Shown here: positions 51,701-63,100 of the stretch, piece after piece
How positions within the stretch are numbered: position 1 is the first letter of the stretch
Layout of the letters: every line of letters begins with the position of its first letter
Source: Mytilus galloprovincialis
Taxonomy: Eukaryota; Mollusca; Bivalvia; Mytilida; Mytilidae
Length of the DNA stretch: 64,000 bases
Direction: 5' to 3'
Assembly (NCBI RefSeq): GCF_965363235.1
Contig: NC_134847.1
Coordinates: 56,700,439-56,764,438 of the forward strand
Made by a program: the position numbers and the translations under genes
The notes under the pieces: generated by a model
What the model was told of the DNA's origin: nothing
The model's database searches: none
Seen by the model: only the letters and a program-made list of their open reading frames with translations

Positions 51701-53637
51701 TAAAAGATTACTAAGATTTACGAAAAATGGTTAAAAATTGACTATAAAGGGCAATAACTCCCAAAGTGGTCAACTGACCATTTTGGTCATGTTGACATAT
51801 TTGTAGATCTTACTTTGCTGAACATTATTGCTGTTTACAGTTTATTTACATAGATAAATTCAGCCGTATAAGAAAAGCAAAATGAGAATGTTAAATTTGA
51901 TGTATGCCTTTTTGTGCTACTTTGTTACATTTGTTGTTTATGTAGTGATATTAAGATGATAACACAATATTGACTGTTGTACCCCTATTTTTGACATTTT
52001 TACTCTTTGAGTATGTTTGTTTTGTTCATGCATCGTTGACAATGTAATGGAATTTGATGCGACTGTCATACAAGTGAGAGGTTTAGCTAGCTATAAAACC
52101 AGGTTCAATCCACCATTTTCTACATTAGAAAATGCCTGTACCAAGTCAGGAATATGACAGTTGTTATCCATTCGTTTGATGTGTTTGGACTTTTGATTTT
52201 GCCTTTTGATTTTTGATTTTCCTTTTTGAATTTTCCTCGGAGTTCAGTATTTTTGTGTTTTTACTTTTTATCTCTATCTATAATAATATTCAAGATAATA
52301 ACCCAAAACAGCAAAATTTCCTTAAAATTACCATTTCAGGGGCAGCAACCCAACAACAGAATGTCCGATTCATCTGAAATTTTCAGGGCAGATAGATCTT
52401 GACCTGATGAACAATTTTACCGCGTCGGATTTGCTCTAAATGCTTTGGTTTTTGAGTTATAAGCCAAAAACTGCATTTTACCGCTATGTTCTATTTTTAG
52501 CAATGTCGGCCATCTTGGTTTGTTGGGCGGGTCACCGGACACACTTTTTAAACTGGATACCCCAATGATGATTATGGCCAAGTTTGGTTAAATTTGGCCC
52601 AGTAGTTTCAGAGTAGAAGATTTTTGTTAAAGTTAACGCAGTACGACGACGGACGCCGGACGCCATGTGATGAGAAAAGCTCACTTGGCCTTTCGGCCAG
52701 GTGAGCTAAAAAAGGAAGCGCAAATACACCAAACGAATGGACAACAACTGTCATATTCCTGACTTGTTTTAAATACACACTTCATTTCATACAATTTAAC
52801 ACTGTGAATTAACTCATCATAGATACAAAGATTAAATTTTCATTAACGCCAGACGCACGTTTCGTCTACAAAAGAATTATCAGTGACTCTCGAATCCAAA
52901 AAAGTTAAAAAGGCCAAATACAGTACGAAGTTGAAGAGCATTGAGGACAAATTCTTAAAGTTTTGCCAAATACAGCTAAGGTAATCTATGCCTGAGGTAG
53001 AAAAGCATTAGTTTTTCAAAATTTTAAAAGTGTTGTTAACAGTTAATTTATTAATATAAACATATCAATGACAATTTATGTCAGCACAGAAGTGCTGACT
53101 ACTGGGCTGGTGATACATGTCAGCACAGAAGACGTGACCACCTATTGATTTCTTTTTGCAAACGAACACATCATCCTTTTTTATTTAATCATAAAAACGT
53201 TTTATATAACGAACAAACCGTATGATAAGTGTGTGGTTTTAAACGATCAGTTGCTCTTTGTTGGATAGAAAAATAAAGTCTTATAATATATGTTATGTTA
53301 AAACTTTAATTTTAGTTTGTAAAAGGCAATTGATGCACATTTTTTCCCATCTTTTATGAAAAGAAAGAACATTCAAACTTGATTTTATAAAGAGTTTGTC
53401 ATTTTAGGTATGCTTGATTGGGGTCGGAAATACGGGGCAGATATTTTGAGAGTTTGCCAGTCTTTTGGAGGCCCAGAACCATTTGAAGGCCCAACAGTCG
53501 ATAAAATGCAAAGTGAAATGGTGAAATATTTACCTTTGGATAAACTGGACGAGAGAAGAAAATGGCGGGATGCAAGACTGTCAGCACTTGCAAAGCTTAA
53601 AGCTTCTTTTGATTCCGGAGAAGACAAAGATAATTGA
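45771..53637 (+). CDS. CRYL1: Lambda-crystallin homologue / L-gulonate 3-dehydrogenase, paralogue B
   Basis: Second copy of the same enzyme family on the opposite strand. Six exons: 45771-45799, 46425-46659, 47018-47179, 48251-48445, 49739-49850, 53408-53637, giving 320 aa. Exons 2, 3 and 4 have exactly the lengths of paralogue A (235, 162, 195 nt) and all intron phases agree; exon 5 is two codons longer (AGPNG against ADG). Seen: GSGLIG at residues 9-14, D32, S120, H141 (FIVAHP), E153 (PLVEL) and N192 (YVLNRIQ), so the catalytic set is intact. The residue before S120 is Ala where copy A and human have Thr. Two ATGs in tandem (45771, 45774); the second gives exon 1 the same length as in copy A. 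Intron 5 (3.6 kb) holds a large composite repeat. The stop again overlaps AATAAA (TGAATAAA), as in copy A. Confidence 0.94.
47856..48170 (+). repeat. Dispersed repeat, 'ccccacctaccatag' family
   Basis: In CRYL1 paralogue B intron 3; tatgccccacctaccatagg ... gtggggcatccgtgtacatg. Confidence 0.6.
48790..48955 (+). repeat. Hammerhead-family mussel repeat, diverged
   Basis: In CRYL1 paralogue B intron 4. Runs from cctcagagttagattacctt to gcgtgtctggcgttc. It is the same family as 52845-53015 but on the other strand; the ribozyme-like end is badly eroded. Confidence 0.5.
50356..52708 (+). mobile_element. Composite repeat with terminal hairpin, 2.35 kb
   Basis: In CRYL1 paralogue B intron 5. Starts agaggctctaaagagtctgt followed by cgctcacctt, and ends with a 13-bp-stem hairpin (agctcacttggcc / ggccaggtgagct), so the ends are also inverted copies of gctcacct. 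The inside is duplicated: about 50575-50965 recurs at 51725-52560 (ggcaataactcc, ggccatcttggtttgttgg). A second repeat (about 51900-52260) is nested in the later copy. No coding potential. Confidence 0.55.
52845..53015 (-). repeat. Hammerhead-family mussel repeat
   Basis: In CRYL1 paralogue B intron 5. Starts acgccagacgcacgtttcgt and runs through gaagttgaagagcattgagg to gaggtagaaaagc. Read on the minus strand, the first 45 bases match a hammerhead layout; the core deviates from consensus. Confidence 0.6.
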
Positions 53638-53652
53638 ATAAAATGAAATGAA

Positions 53653-53680
53653 TGATAATAATAATAATAATAGTAATAAA
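53653..53680. repeat. (ATA)n microsatellite
   Basis: Directly downstream of CRYL1 paralogue B: gataataataataataat, then a second AATAAA. Confidence 0.7.
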
Positions 53681-53779
53681 TGCATTGTGCATGTACTAGT
53701 GCGCAGTATTTAATCCCTTATTTGTTGTTATTTATGAACTCACCATAGAATTTTTTTAGAAACCAGGATTGTTTTATAT

Positions 53780-53945
53780 TTCCGCTAGACGCACATTTCG
53801 TCTACAAAAGACGCATCAGTGACGTTCGAATAAAAAAAATGTCAAAAGGCCAAATCAAGTACGAAGTGAAGAGCATTGGGGTCAAAACAAATCCAGAAGT
53901 TTTGCCAAATACAGCTAAGGTAAACTAATACTGAGGTAGAAAAGA
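53780..53945 (-). repeat. Hammerhead-family mussel repeat
   Basis: Same family as 52845-53015 (ccgctagacgcacatttcg ... acgaagtgaagagcattgg). Stem II (GUCU...AGAC) and GAAA are readable on the minus strand; the core deviates from consensus. Confidence 0.6.
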
Positions 53946-56900
53946 AAAGCCTTATTTTTTCTTTCTCGCGTCGCATATGAGTATATGTTGTGTTCAAGTT
54001 GTTATTTTGTACGAATAACAAATTATTTTATGATAATTTTTATAAACCTGCTACCTCTTCTGGTGTACTTGAGACCACAATGGTTTACGTTTGGGTTCGT
54101 GTTGCTCAGTCTGTAATTTTTTATGTTATATATTGTGAACTGTCTTTTCCCCCCTCTTTTTTGGCATGAGGTTGTCAGTTAATTTTAACTTATGAGTTTG
54201 AATGTCCATTTAGTATCTTTCGTCTCTCTTCTTCATCAAATAGCAGTATTCAGAACCTCATAGGATAAATTTGATTTAGCTCGTTGCCGTCGTATTTGCA
54301 TAACTACATCATAGCCTTATACAGAACTCGGGATATAAAAATTTTATATTTTATACGACACTAAATGGTATATTTAGGGCTTTGAATCTGGTTAAGCCAA
54401 CGCAAACAAATCGGACATTAACTGATAAAAAACGCTATTAAAACAATTACAGGCTAATCGCCATCTTTTAACAAATAGCACCAGTTATCCAATACTGATT
54501 ATCCAAGAAATGTAATCAGCCGACTATTGCTTATTTATTTTTAGATTAAATTTAACATCGAAGATAATGTTTTGATTCTTTTCGCATTCTTGTGTAAAGG
54601 CAATGTAGTTTCTTTCCAAATTCAATGACAACAATTTGGAATAAAAAAATCAACGCCGAAGCGTTAAATTCAATACTCGATACGTTCAGAATACCTTGCT
54701 ATTCTTCCAGTCACATATACATTTGACATTTTTTGGACAATGTACGTTTATTTTTTTATCTATATCAAAATACGACAAAATATACAGTGAAGTGTATATA
54801 TTATAGTTCGTTTGACTTTCTGTGTGTGTTACATTTCAGTGTGGTGTTTCTGTTGTGTCGTAGTTCTCTTATATTTGATGTGTTTCCCTCACTTTCAGTT
54901 TGTTACCCGGATTCGTTATTTTCTCAATCGATATATAAATTTCGAACAGCTGCATACTACTGTCACCTTTATTTATGTAGCCTTTTATCTATGGTATCTG
55001 TTAGAAGTAAATATTACGGTTTCAATCAATTTTCATTCGTTCTTCTCATTGACTATAGGGCTAAAGAACCGACATTACATAATTTAACAAAACTTATAAA
55101 GTTTGAATTTTTTATCAGTGAGTTTCGAACAGCGTCATACTACTGTTGCCTTTATTTAAGATTTCCATATTCAACATTTTCTGCATTTTTCTACATTTAC
55201 CATTTGGACGACAGGCAACACTCGTACAATTCAAAATATCGGCATGAAAGATAAACAGCTACGACGAAAAACAAATCTGTTTTAAATATGATGTATTGTT
55301 ATCATAACTGTAAAATGTGAAAGGCAAAAAGACAGGTGAACGGAAAAATACGATTATCAAATATCTGGAAATAGCAAAAGGTTCATTACACAAAAAAGAA
55401 CCCGGAAATCCCCAAATGTCCTAGTTCGAAGACCAATCGAACGAAAATAACAACATATAACAATCGACCAAAAAACCCCAATGTTAATTTCTGTGTCATT
55501 TGGTCGCTTGTGTGGAGAGTTGTCTCATTGGCAATCATACCACATCTTCTCTTTTATAAATTTGGAGTTAGATAATAATATCTAGTTGTGGAATATAAAT
55601 TCTCAATTATTAATATAAAAGTAGTACAAATGTACATAGTACGTATATCATAACTGGCAATCGGGCATGTGGACCAACCCGGGACTTGCAGTCCACCAGT
55701 AGTGTCATCAATCAAGTGTTGTGATGCAAACTTACAAGATACCATCTCCGACAATAGAAAATTGTAATACAATGTGCCAAGCTCTTAATCGTCTGTAAAT
55801 TATAAAGCTATGAACAAATAAAACAAAAATTAAGAAAGATATAAAAAAAAAATGTGGTATGATTACCAATGAGACCACTCTCCAATAGAGAACAAAGGCC
55901 ACAGAAATCAACAACTATAGGTCACCGTGCTGCCAATGAGCAAAGCCCTTACCGCTAGTCACTACAAACTACAAAGCTACAAACGCAGAATTCTCAAGAT
56001 AAAAAACTCAGATAAAACAAATTCAGTCATGAAGTAAGATTCCCATTGACAAGGTCGATGACTTTGGAGACTTATATTCGAAGTTATCAAATAAAAATAA
56101 AATTGAGAATGGAAATGGGGAATGTGTCAAAGAGACAACAACCCGCCCAAATAAAAAACAACAGCAGAGGGTCACCAACAGGTCTTCAAGTTCAATTGTT
56201 ACCTTGATATGATGTGGTGTTTCCAATCTGCATTGTATATTCCAATTTAGAATTCTAGAAAAAAAACATGAAATTAGTCATTAATGGGTTTTATATGTTT
56301 TCAACAAACACATAACAGTTATCATTGACACATAAATCTTCAAACAAAGGTTGTTCATTGAATTCTTTTTGTTTTTTTGTCGAGAGAATATAATACAAAC
56401 TCAGACAAATAATGTTGAAATGTTTTCTGAAAATAAATAGTTATTAAAGATAGTTATCCATTACGTCTGATGATAAAGGATTACAAACAATTCAAATCAA
56501 CGCGTTAATGGATTAAATGAATTAACTATTACAATCAATCAGGTATTAGGTGCTCAAAATCATACACAATATGATTATATATTAAAGTAGTCTTTGTTGG
56601 CTATTCGATTACTTTAATATCATTATTTGGTATTTCCATGAGTGACTTAAAACCAATTTGCGTCGCATTCACGAAAATGACTCAGCTTCAAGTCTTAGCT
56701 ATGAGGAGTCAGCACTGCATAATTGACCTCTACATGATAGACCATACAGAAAAAGGGAACACTTAAGGAAATATTAACATGCATTATAGTTCGTTTCTGT
56801 GTGTGTTACATTTTAACGTTGCGTCGTTTGTTTTCTCTTATTTTTGAGTGAAATTTCACATTGCGATAAGACGTGTCACGGTACTTGTCTATCCCAAATT

Positions 56901-57130
56901 CATGTATTTAGTTTTGATGTTATATTTGTTATTCTCGTGAGATTTTGTCTGTTGCTTGGTCCGTTTCTGTGTGTGTTACATTGTCGTGTTGTTTCGTTGT
57001 TCTCCTCTTATATTTAATGCGTTTCCCTCAGTTTTAGTTTGTTACCCCGATTTTGTTTTTTTGTCCATGGATTTATGAATTTGAACAGCGGTATACTACT
57101 GTTGCCTTTATCTAACAGCTGTAACGGATA

Positions 57131-60100
57131 ATGCCGGATGAAAAAGATGAACGTGCAGATGATGAAGATGATAATGTAAGCAGTAAAACTTACACAGGTA
57201 CCAATATTTATGTATTCAATGACGTGTCCTAGGTATCACAAAAAAAACCCCGTTTAGATCACATTCTGAAAAAAACCCCAACGGGCCGCGTATAGAGGCT
57301 ATATGCCTCACCATATATTTGAGATTTACGACAACAAATTCCATCAGAAACAAAAAGTGAAGGAACTCTCAGGTGACGGAGAGTACCACAGTTATATATT
57401 ACCCTTATTAAATTGCCTAAATATAATAAATATAATAAATTGTTAAATGGTTTGTCATCTTATGAAAGAATCCCTCATACTTTTTTACCTCAAGATACAG
57501 AATTATACCGTGCTATTTTAGCAATTAATCAATCTATTATATTGACAGTAATGTGTGAACAAAACAAACAGACATAAAAGGTAAAATGTCAAAAAGAGGG
57601 ATTCAGCAGTCAACATTGCGTTATAATCTTAGCTACTAAGCCAATATAAAAACCAAAATCTGAACAAAGCGCATTAAAACAACGGCAGGATTTATAACTA
57701 CCGAGCCACACCAAAAGTATATAACCAGAATTCAAGGTTAATAACTTACAAATTTAAGACAAATTAAAACCAATTGTTCAGAGAACCATTGATGGTCTTT
57801 CCACCAGTAAAGATCTTTTTTATATGAAAATATTAAAATTTGGTTTTAAATGTCAATTATAGTGTCAAATGACAGCTTATTTAACGCCGATTTCAAAAAT
57901 ATATGGTTTCTATACAAAAAGATAGAAATTAGGGAGATCAATTTTTACGTCCGAATGTGTCATACTCTATTATTTAATAAATCGTTAATGATGAAATTGT
58001 AAAACTTGTTTTTAAGGGCCAGGTTCATAAAGTAGATGTAAAATCTATATGGTCAATCTAACTATTGTGATAATCGTCTGTACCTGAGTACTTGATGAGA
58101 CAAAACCAAACAGACGAGAAAGGCAGTACAATTAAAGTAAAGGACTCAGTATTTGCTTTTCGTTGACAACTATGATGAAAACAACATATGAAACAATCAT
58201 CAAAAGTTTCTAGCAATATCAATAATCGAATAATCTGTGTTAAGTTTAACTTTTAAAATGATTTAGCTACATGAATGATGTTGAACTGTAGGAAACATAT
58301 CGATGTACGATGAGCCCCAAAAGTAAGGACATTTCTACACCTAACACTGGATCATTACATAAGTTTGGTGATCTTTGGAATGAATTCAGTCAGAATACTG
58401 GATTCCACGGAGTCAATAAACTGTCAGGAATAACAAGCAGACACAAAATAAGATGGTGAGTATCCACTTAAAATGTGAGTGTTTGTTATTCCTTCATTCG
58501 TTTCTCACCATTTAATTTAGTTTTTAAACTGTTAGTATTGAGAATAAGGAACACAGTTATAATCTATTAAAATCATACTGGTGTATTAGACACATGATTT
58601 TTTTTATTAGTTATAATTTGCTGCCAGAAAGTGCGAGTACTCCCAGATCTGTACTTAGTGTATTTTTTGTTGTTAGGATGTAAAAAATATACCTCACTGA
58701 GTTTTTCTCATCTGATGAGTTAAGCCTGTATATGTTTTTCAAATATTGTACTATATTACATCGCTGTCTCAGGTTAGGGAAGGGTTTGGCGCCCGTTAAA
58801 ATGATTTACATTTTGTATGTGCCTGTCCCTAGTCAAAAGTTATCAAAAGTACCAGGATTATAATTTAGTACGCCAGACGCACGTTTCGTCTACATAAGTC
58901 TCATCAGTGACGCTCATATCAAAATAGTTATAAAGCCAAACAAGTACAAAGTTGAAGAGCATTGAGGATCCAAAATTCCAAAAAGGTGTGCCAAATACGG
59001 CTAAGGTAATCTATTCCTGGGACAAGAAAATCCTTTATTTTTCGAAAAAGTTTTGTATCAGGAAATTTACAAAAATATCCAAGTAATTCATAGGTTGTCG
59101 CTACCTCAGAAATAGATAACCTTAGCTGTATTTGGCCTTTTTTTTATAGGAATTTTAATCCTCAATGCTCTTCAACTTCGTACTTAATTTTGCTTTTTTA
59201 ACTTTTTCTGGATTCGAGCGTCACTGATTAGTCTTTAAAAGACGAAACGCGCGTCTGGCGTAAATGCAAAATCTAATCCTGGTATCTATGATGAGTTTAT
59301 GTATTGCTGTTTATAATATATATATATATTTTTTACATAAATCAGGCCTTTTTTAGTTTTTGGTTGAGAATTGTCTCATTGTCAATTATACCACATCTTT
59401 TTATTTACATAGATACGTTGACCTCTTAATATAAAAAAAACCCAACATGTACGTAAAGTCATTGAATGAATTCATAAAATTGAGAATGCAATTGGGAATG
59501 CGTCAAAGAGACAAGAACCCGACAAAAAAGCATGACCGCCAAACCTCAAATAAACTGATTGCATATTATATTTTTTATTATATGAAAATCAAGCACAATC
59601 TTTTTTAGTATCATAAAATAAATGGGAAAATCAAAACCCGTATCATGGCATCAATTCATTTTAAAATAAATGTATTCATTCCCGATTCATAAACCGTATG
59701 AGTGAATCAATAAAGATTCAATAATATGCCAACTTAAATGAGAACGGTATTGTAACTATATCCCTTTTGAAAAAAGTGTGTTTAAAGGATAAGGTATCTT
59801 TTAAGGTGAATGACGACATTTTTGTACTTCGTATATAATATTACCATACAAGATTAGATGTGAAATATCAAAACGTATAAGACGTCTGCATGTTGATTTG
59901 TATTTACGAATGGTATCCTTGTACTGATGATGAAATTTAGTAAATGTTTTTATTAAATTGAGATTTTGACAACCCAGGTGTAATAATTGCTCAGTAATAC
60001 AGAGATTTCTTTTGTCTAATCAAATACGATGTTACATACACTAGCGAATTGAACAAGTTGAGATATTAATAGAAACATAAGACGGTGACAAAAAGTGAAA

Positions 60101-63100
60101 TAAAACAAATACCAAACTCCGAGAACGTCAACATCTGAAAATGGATATATAACAATAGGAAATGAAACATCATCTCTGTTAAGTCAGTTCAGCAGGATAA
60201 ATATGTAGGACTCGGAACCGCGAATGTACTCCTTACCGCGATGGTCACGCTGAAATGCAATGGTCTTTGCTGAAGTGCGATGGTTTACACATTGAAGTGC
60301 GATAGTGGCATTGTAACGTTAGCTTTGTTAATAGTTACGCTGAAGTGCGATGGTGGTTAGGCTGACGTGCGATGGTCTGTCTGTGATATTGATTATACAA
60401 GCAAAATAGACACGAGATGTTTAAATAAAACAGTATCATTAAAGGAGCAACCATTAAACTTCTAAAATGGTGGTGTGGTATTTGTCTTCGTCGGAATTTG
60501 TTTTTCACGCAATGCGCTAACATTTTTTGTATAATTTTTCGATGCATTTGTTTAAAATATCTATATTAAGAAATCACACAATAAAGGTACTGGAAAAATC
60601 TTGGATTCAAAATATATTTTTTGTCATTGGTTCCCTTAGATTTGACAACCGTAGTTTGCCATCCTCGTATTTGGTAAATCTTTCTGTTCAGGTCAAATAA
60701 AATAAATTAATGTTTTTAATCTAATTTTAAATATGTTTTCCCGATTAGCACGCATTAGTATGGGGATGATAAATTGCTAAAAAGTACACGTAGGAACCAG
60801 TTATGTTTTAGACAATTATTACCGTAGCCACAATAAAATAAGACTAGAGCGACGGTTTTATTACAAATCAGGATATATCTCGAAAATTAAACATTATATC
60901 AACTTGATATAACAAAACATTGCTAATACTAGCATTTTTCTCTTTTTTTAAGTTGTCCATGTGGCGCTTACTTAAAGATAAATCAAAAGTAATATATAAA
61001 AGATAAATATACTTTATTTATATTGCAAAGAGTTTTTGCATAATTCCAAACACTGTTTCGCCCATTTTCTGGTCAAGTTTATCTTTCATGCTCTTTGCTT
61101 TCACGTGTAATGCAACACACTTTCAAGGACTTGAAATGTGCGTTACTTTCCTTTTCACTCCCTTTCCTTATTTAGCATGAAACCTCTATCTACAATACCA
61201 TCATCCTACTTCGAATCTTTGTTGTATTTGATTATGTCACAATATGTTAACGTACTGATAAACCATCGCACCTCAGCGTAGGGACTATCACACTTTGGCG
61301 AGGACCATCGCAATTCAGCGTAACCATCGCACTTTAGGGGACGAACATTTGATATTCTGGGGGGGGGGGGGGGGCAGGAGGATTTGTTTTTGATCGGTTA
61401 TTTATTTTTGTAAACTAAGAGGGCAGATTATTCATTTTCTGCACTGTTGAAGCAAGATTATTCATTTTCACTAAAGCAAGGGACTGATTATTCATTTTTT
61501 TACAACTATATTATTGATATTCGAAAACATACAATTTTATAAAAGATTTGTTTATTATAAATAATACATATATAGTATAGTCAAGTCATTATGTACCATT
61601 TCATTAGATTAACCACCCCCTCTGCAGAAATGAATCTTTTAAATTCCCAACTGCGTATATACATAGTATTAAAGTTTAGTTATAACTAGGCACTTTTAAA
61701 TGTATTGGCAAACATGCTACGCCGAGAAGGGTTTTGGAGCCACTAAAGGCCCAAGAAGCTATAGAACAAATGATACAAAATCATGCTTTCTGGATGTTAC
61801 GATGACCCTTTCATAATCTGAAAATGAAGTTTTGTTTTAATAATTTTTTGACAATATTTTGGTTTCAAAGCAAAAGGTATAAATTCAGTGCAAGACTGAA
61901 GTTTCTAGGGACAACATCAAAAGACCAAGGTGCATGATAAAGCAAAAATGGAACTCACATAGTTAAGCCTGTGGCTGCTGTTTTTTTTTTTAAACTTATG
62001 ATCAATGTCATAACAAAATTACTAGATTACAAAAGGAATGCAACACTAACAGAATTAATGAACAAAGAACAAATAAATAAGAAGCATTGATCCCGAAAAA
62101 TCAGGGCTATAAGTCTGAGGGAAAACAGAACTTTCTTCTTGCAAGGCCGTGAACACAATTTGATATGGAGACACCGTTTGGTTTTAAAATTTCCTACATG
62201 TAGTTACGGCCCTGTTAAAATAAAAGTGAGGTAAGGTTTCCTGAGACAATATACCTCAAGTTAAATGAAACCAATTTTCAGACATTTCAAGTATATTTAT
62301 ATAATATTTATACTTTTGTTATTAAAAAATTTGGAAAGTATTTCCCGATTTTTTTGGGGAAAAAAGATGCATTTATGATGAATTTATGAAGAATCTGGTG
62401 CCATCTCATACGTTCGATTAGACCTGCTGAGTTATTTATTTTCTATACATTGCAAATCAAGTAATTTATTTTCAAACTACCACAGAACAAACCATTTATT
62501 TTTGTGATTATCAAGGCTGAGTTATTAATTTTCAAAATCCTCCTGCCCCCCCCCCCCTTCCCCCGAATATCAAATGGTCGTCCCCTTAGCGTCCTCATCG
62601 AACCTCCGAGTCCAACAAATACATTAAGTAACATACTGAAGTCTTCATTATTAAGAGCCAAAATATTATCTAAAATATCTTCTAAATATCTAAAAGTGTT
62701 ATTTAATTTTTTGTTTGATAACTTGACGATATACAGAATTTCCATAGCGAACAAAAAAAGTATCCAGTAAAAGTTCAAGTGTAGTTTTATTAAAGCAGGT
62801 CCAATTGACATTATTCTTTGTGTATTGTTATTAAAAAAATGACATAAAAAAATTTGAACATGAAACTAATAATTTCAGAGCATTACATATAATAATTCAA
62901 TTTTCTCCATTTCTGGTTTCAGGTTATTGTGGACCTGTATTATTTTATCATGTGGTGTATACCTTACAGTAACGGTGGTAGCGGAATTAAAACATTATTA
63001 TACATATCCCTCAACAATGACACAATATACCCAACCTCAAAATGAAATAGAGTTTCCAACAGTGACAATTTGCGATTTAAATTCATTAAATAAAAGTGCA

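Larger units (their letters stand above)
53638..57130. other. Intergenic region between CRYL1 paralogue B and the ENaC-like gene, repeats only
   Basis: Contents: hammerhead-family repeat 53780-53945; repeats with a tactactgt(t/c)(g/a)cc block at 54785-55165 and 56785-57115; an inverted pair of 'agatgtggtatgagtgcc' family pieces at 55483-55560 and 55845-55985; a 'gagaatggaaatggggaatg' fragment at 56103-56190. The 173-codon open frame at 54733-55254 lies in repeat sequence. No gene seen. Confidence 0.55.
58870..59262. repeat. Inverted pair of hammerhead-family repeats
   Basis: In the ENaC-like gene's intron 2. Two copies face each other: 58871-59045 and 59090-59262 (reverse). Their outer ends are cgccagacgcacgtttcg and its complement, so the pair forms a ~390-bp foldback. 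Confidence 0.65.
60060..62730 (-). pseudogene. Retroelement reverse transcriptase fossil, split by the nested elements
   Basis: Short reverse-transcriptase-like stretches read on the minus strand at about 62620-62725 (a FRYLEDIL-type catalytic block) and about 60060-60205 (IYPAELT and RDDVSFPIV-type blocks) lie on the two sides of the 60208-62613 nest. This suggests the nest inserted into an older retroelement copy. Broken, several lesions, old; family not settled. Confidence 0.4.

Noticed and set aside
54733-55254. 173-codon open frame
   Set aside because: Lies in dispersed repeat sequence (gaacagc...tactactgt blocks repeated at 42.1 and 57.1 kb); no domain or splice context.
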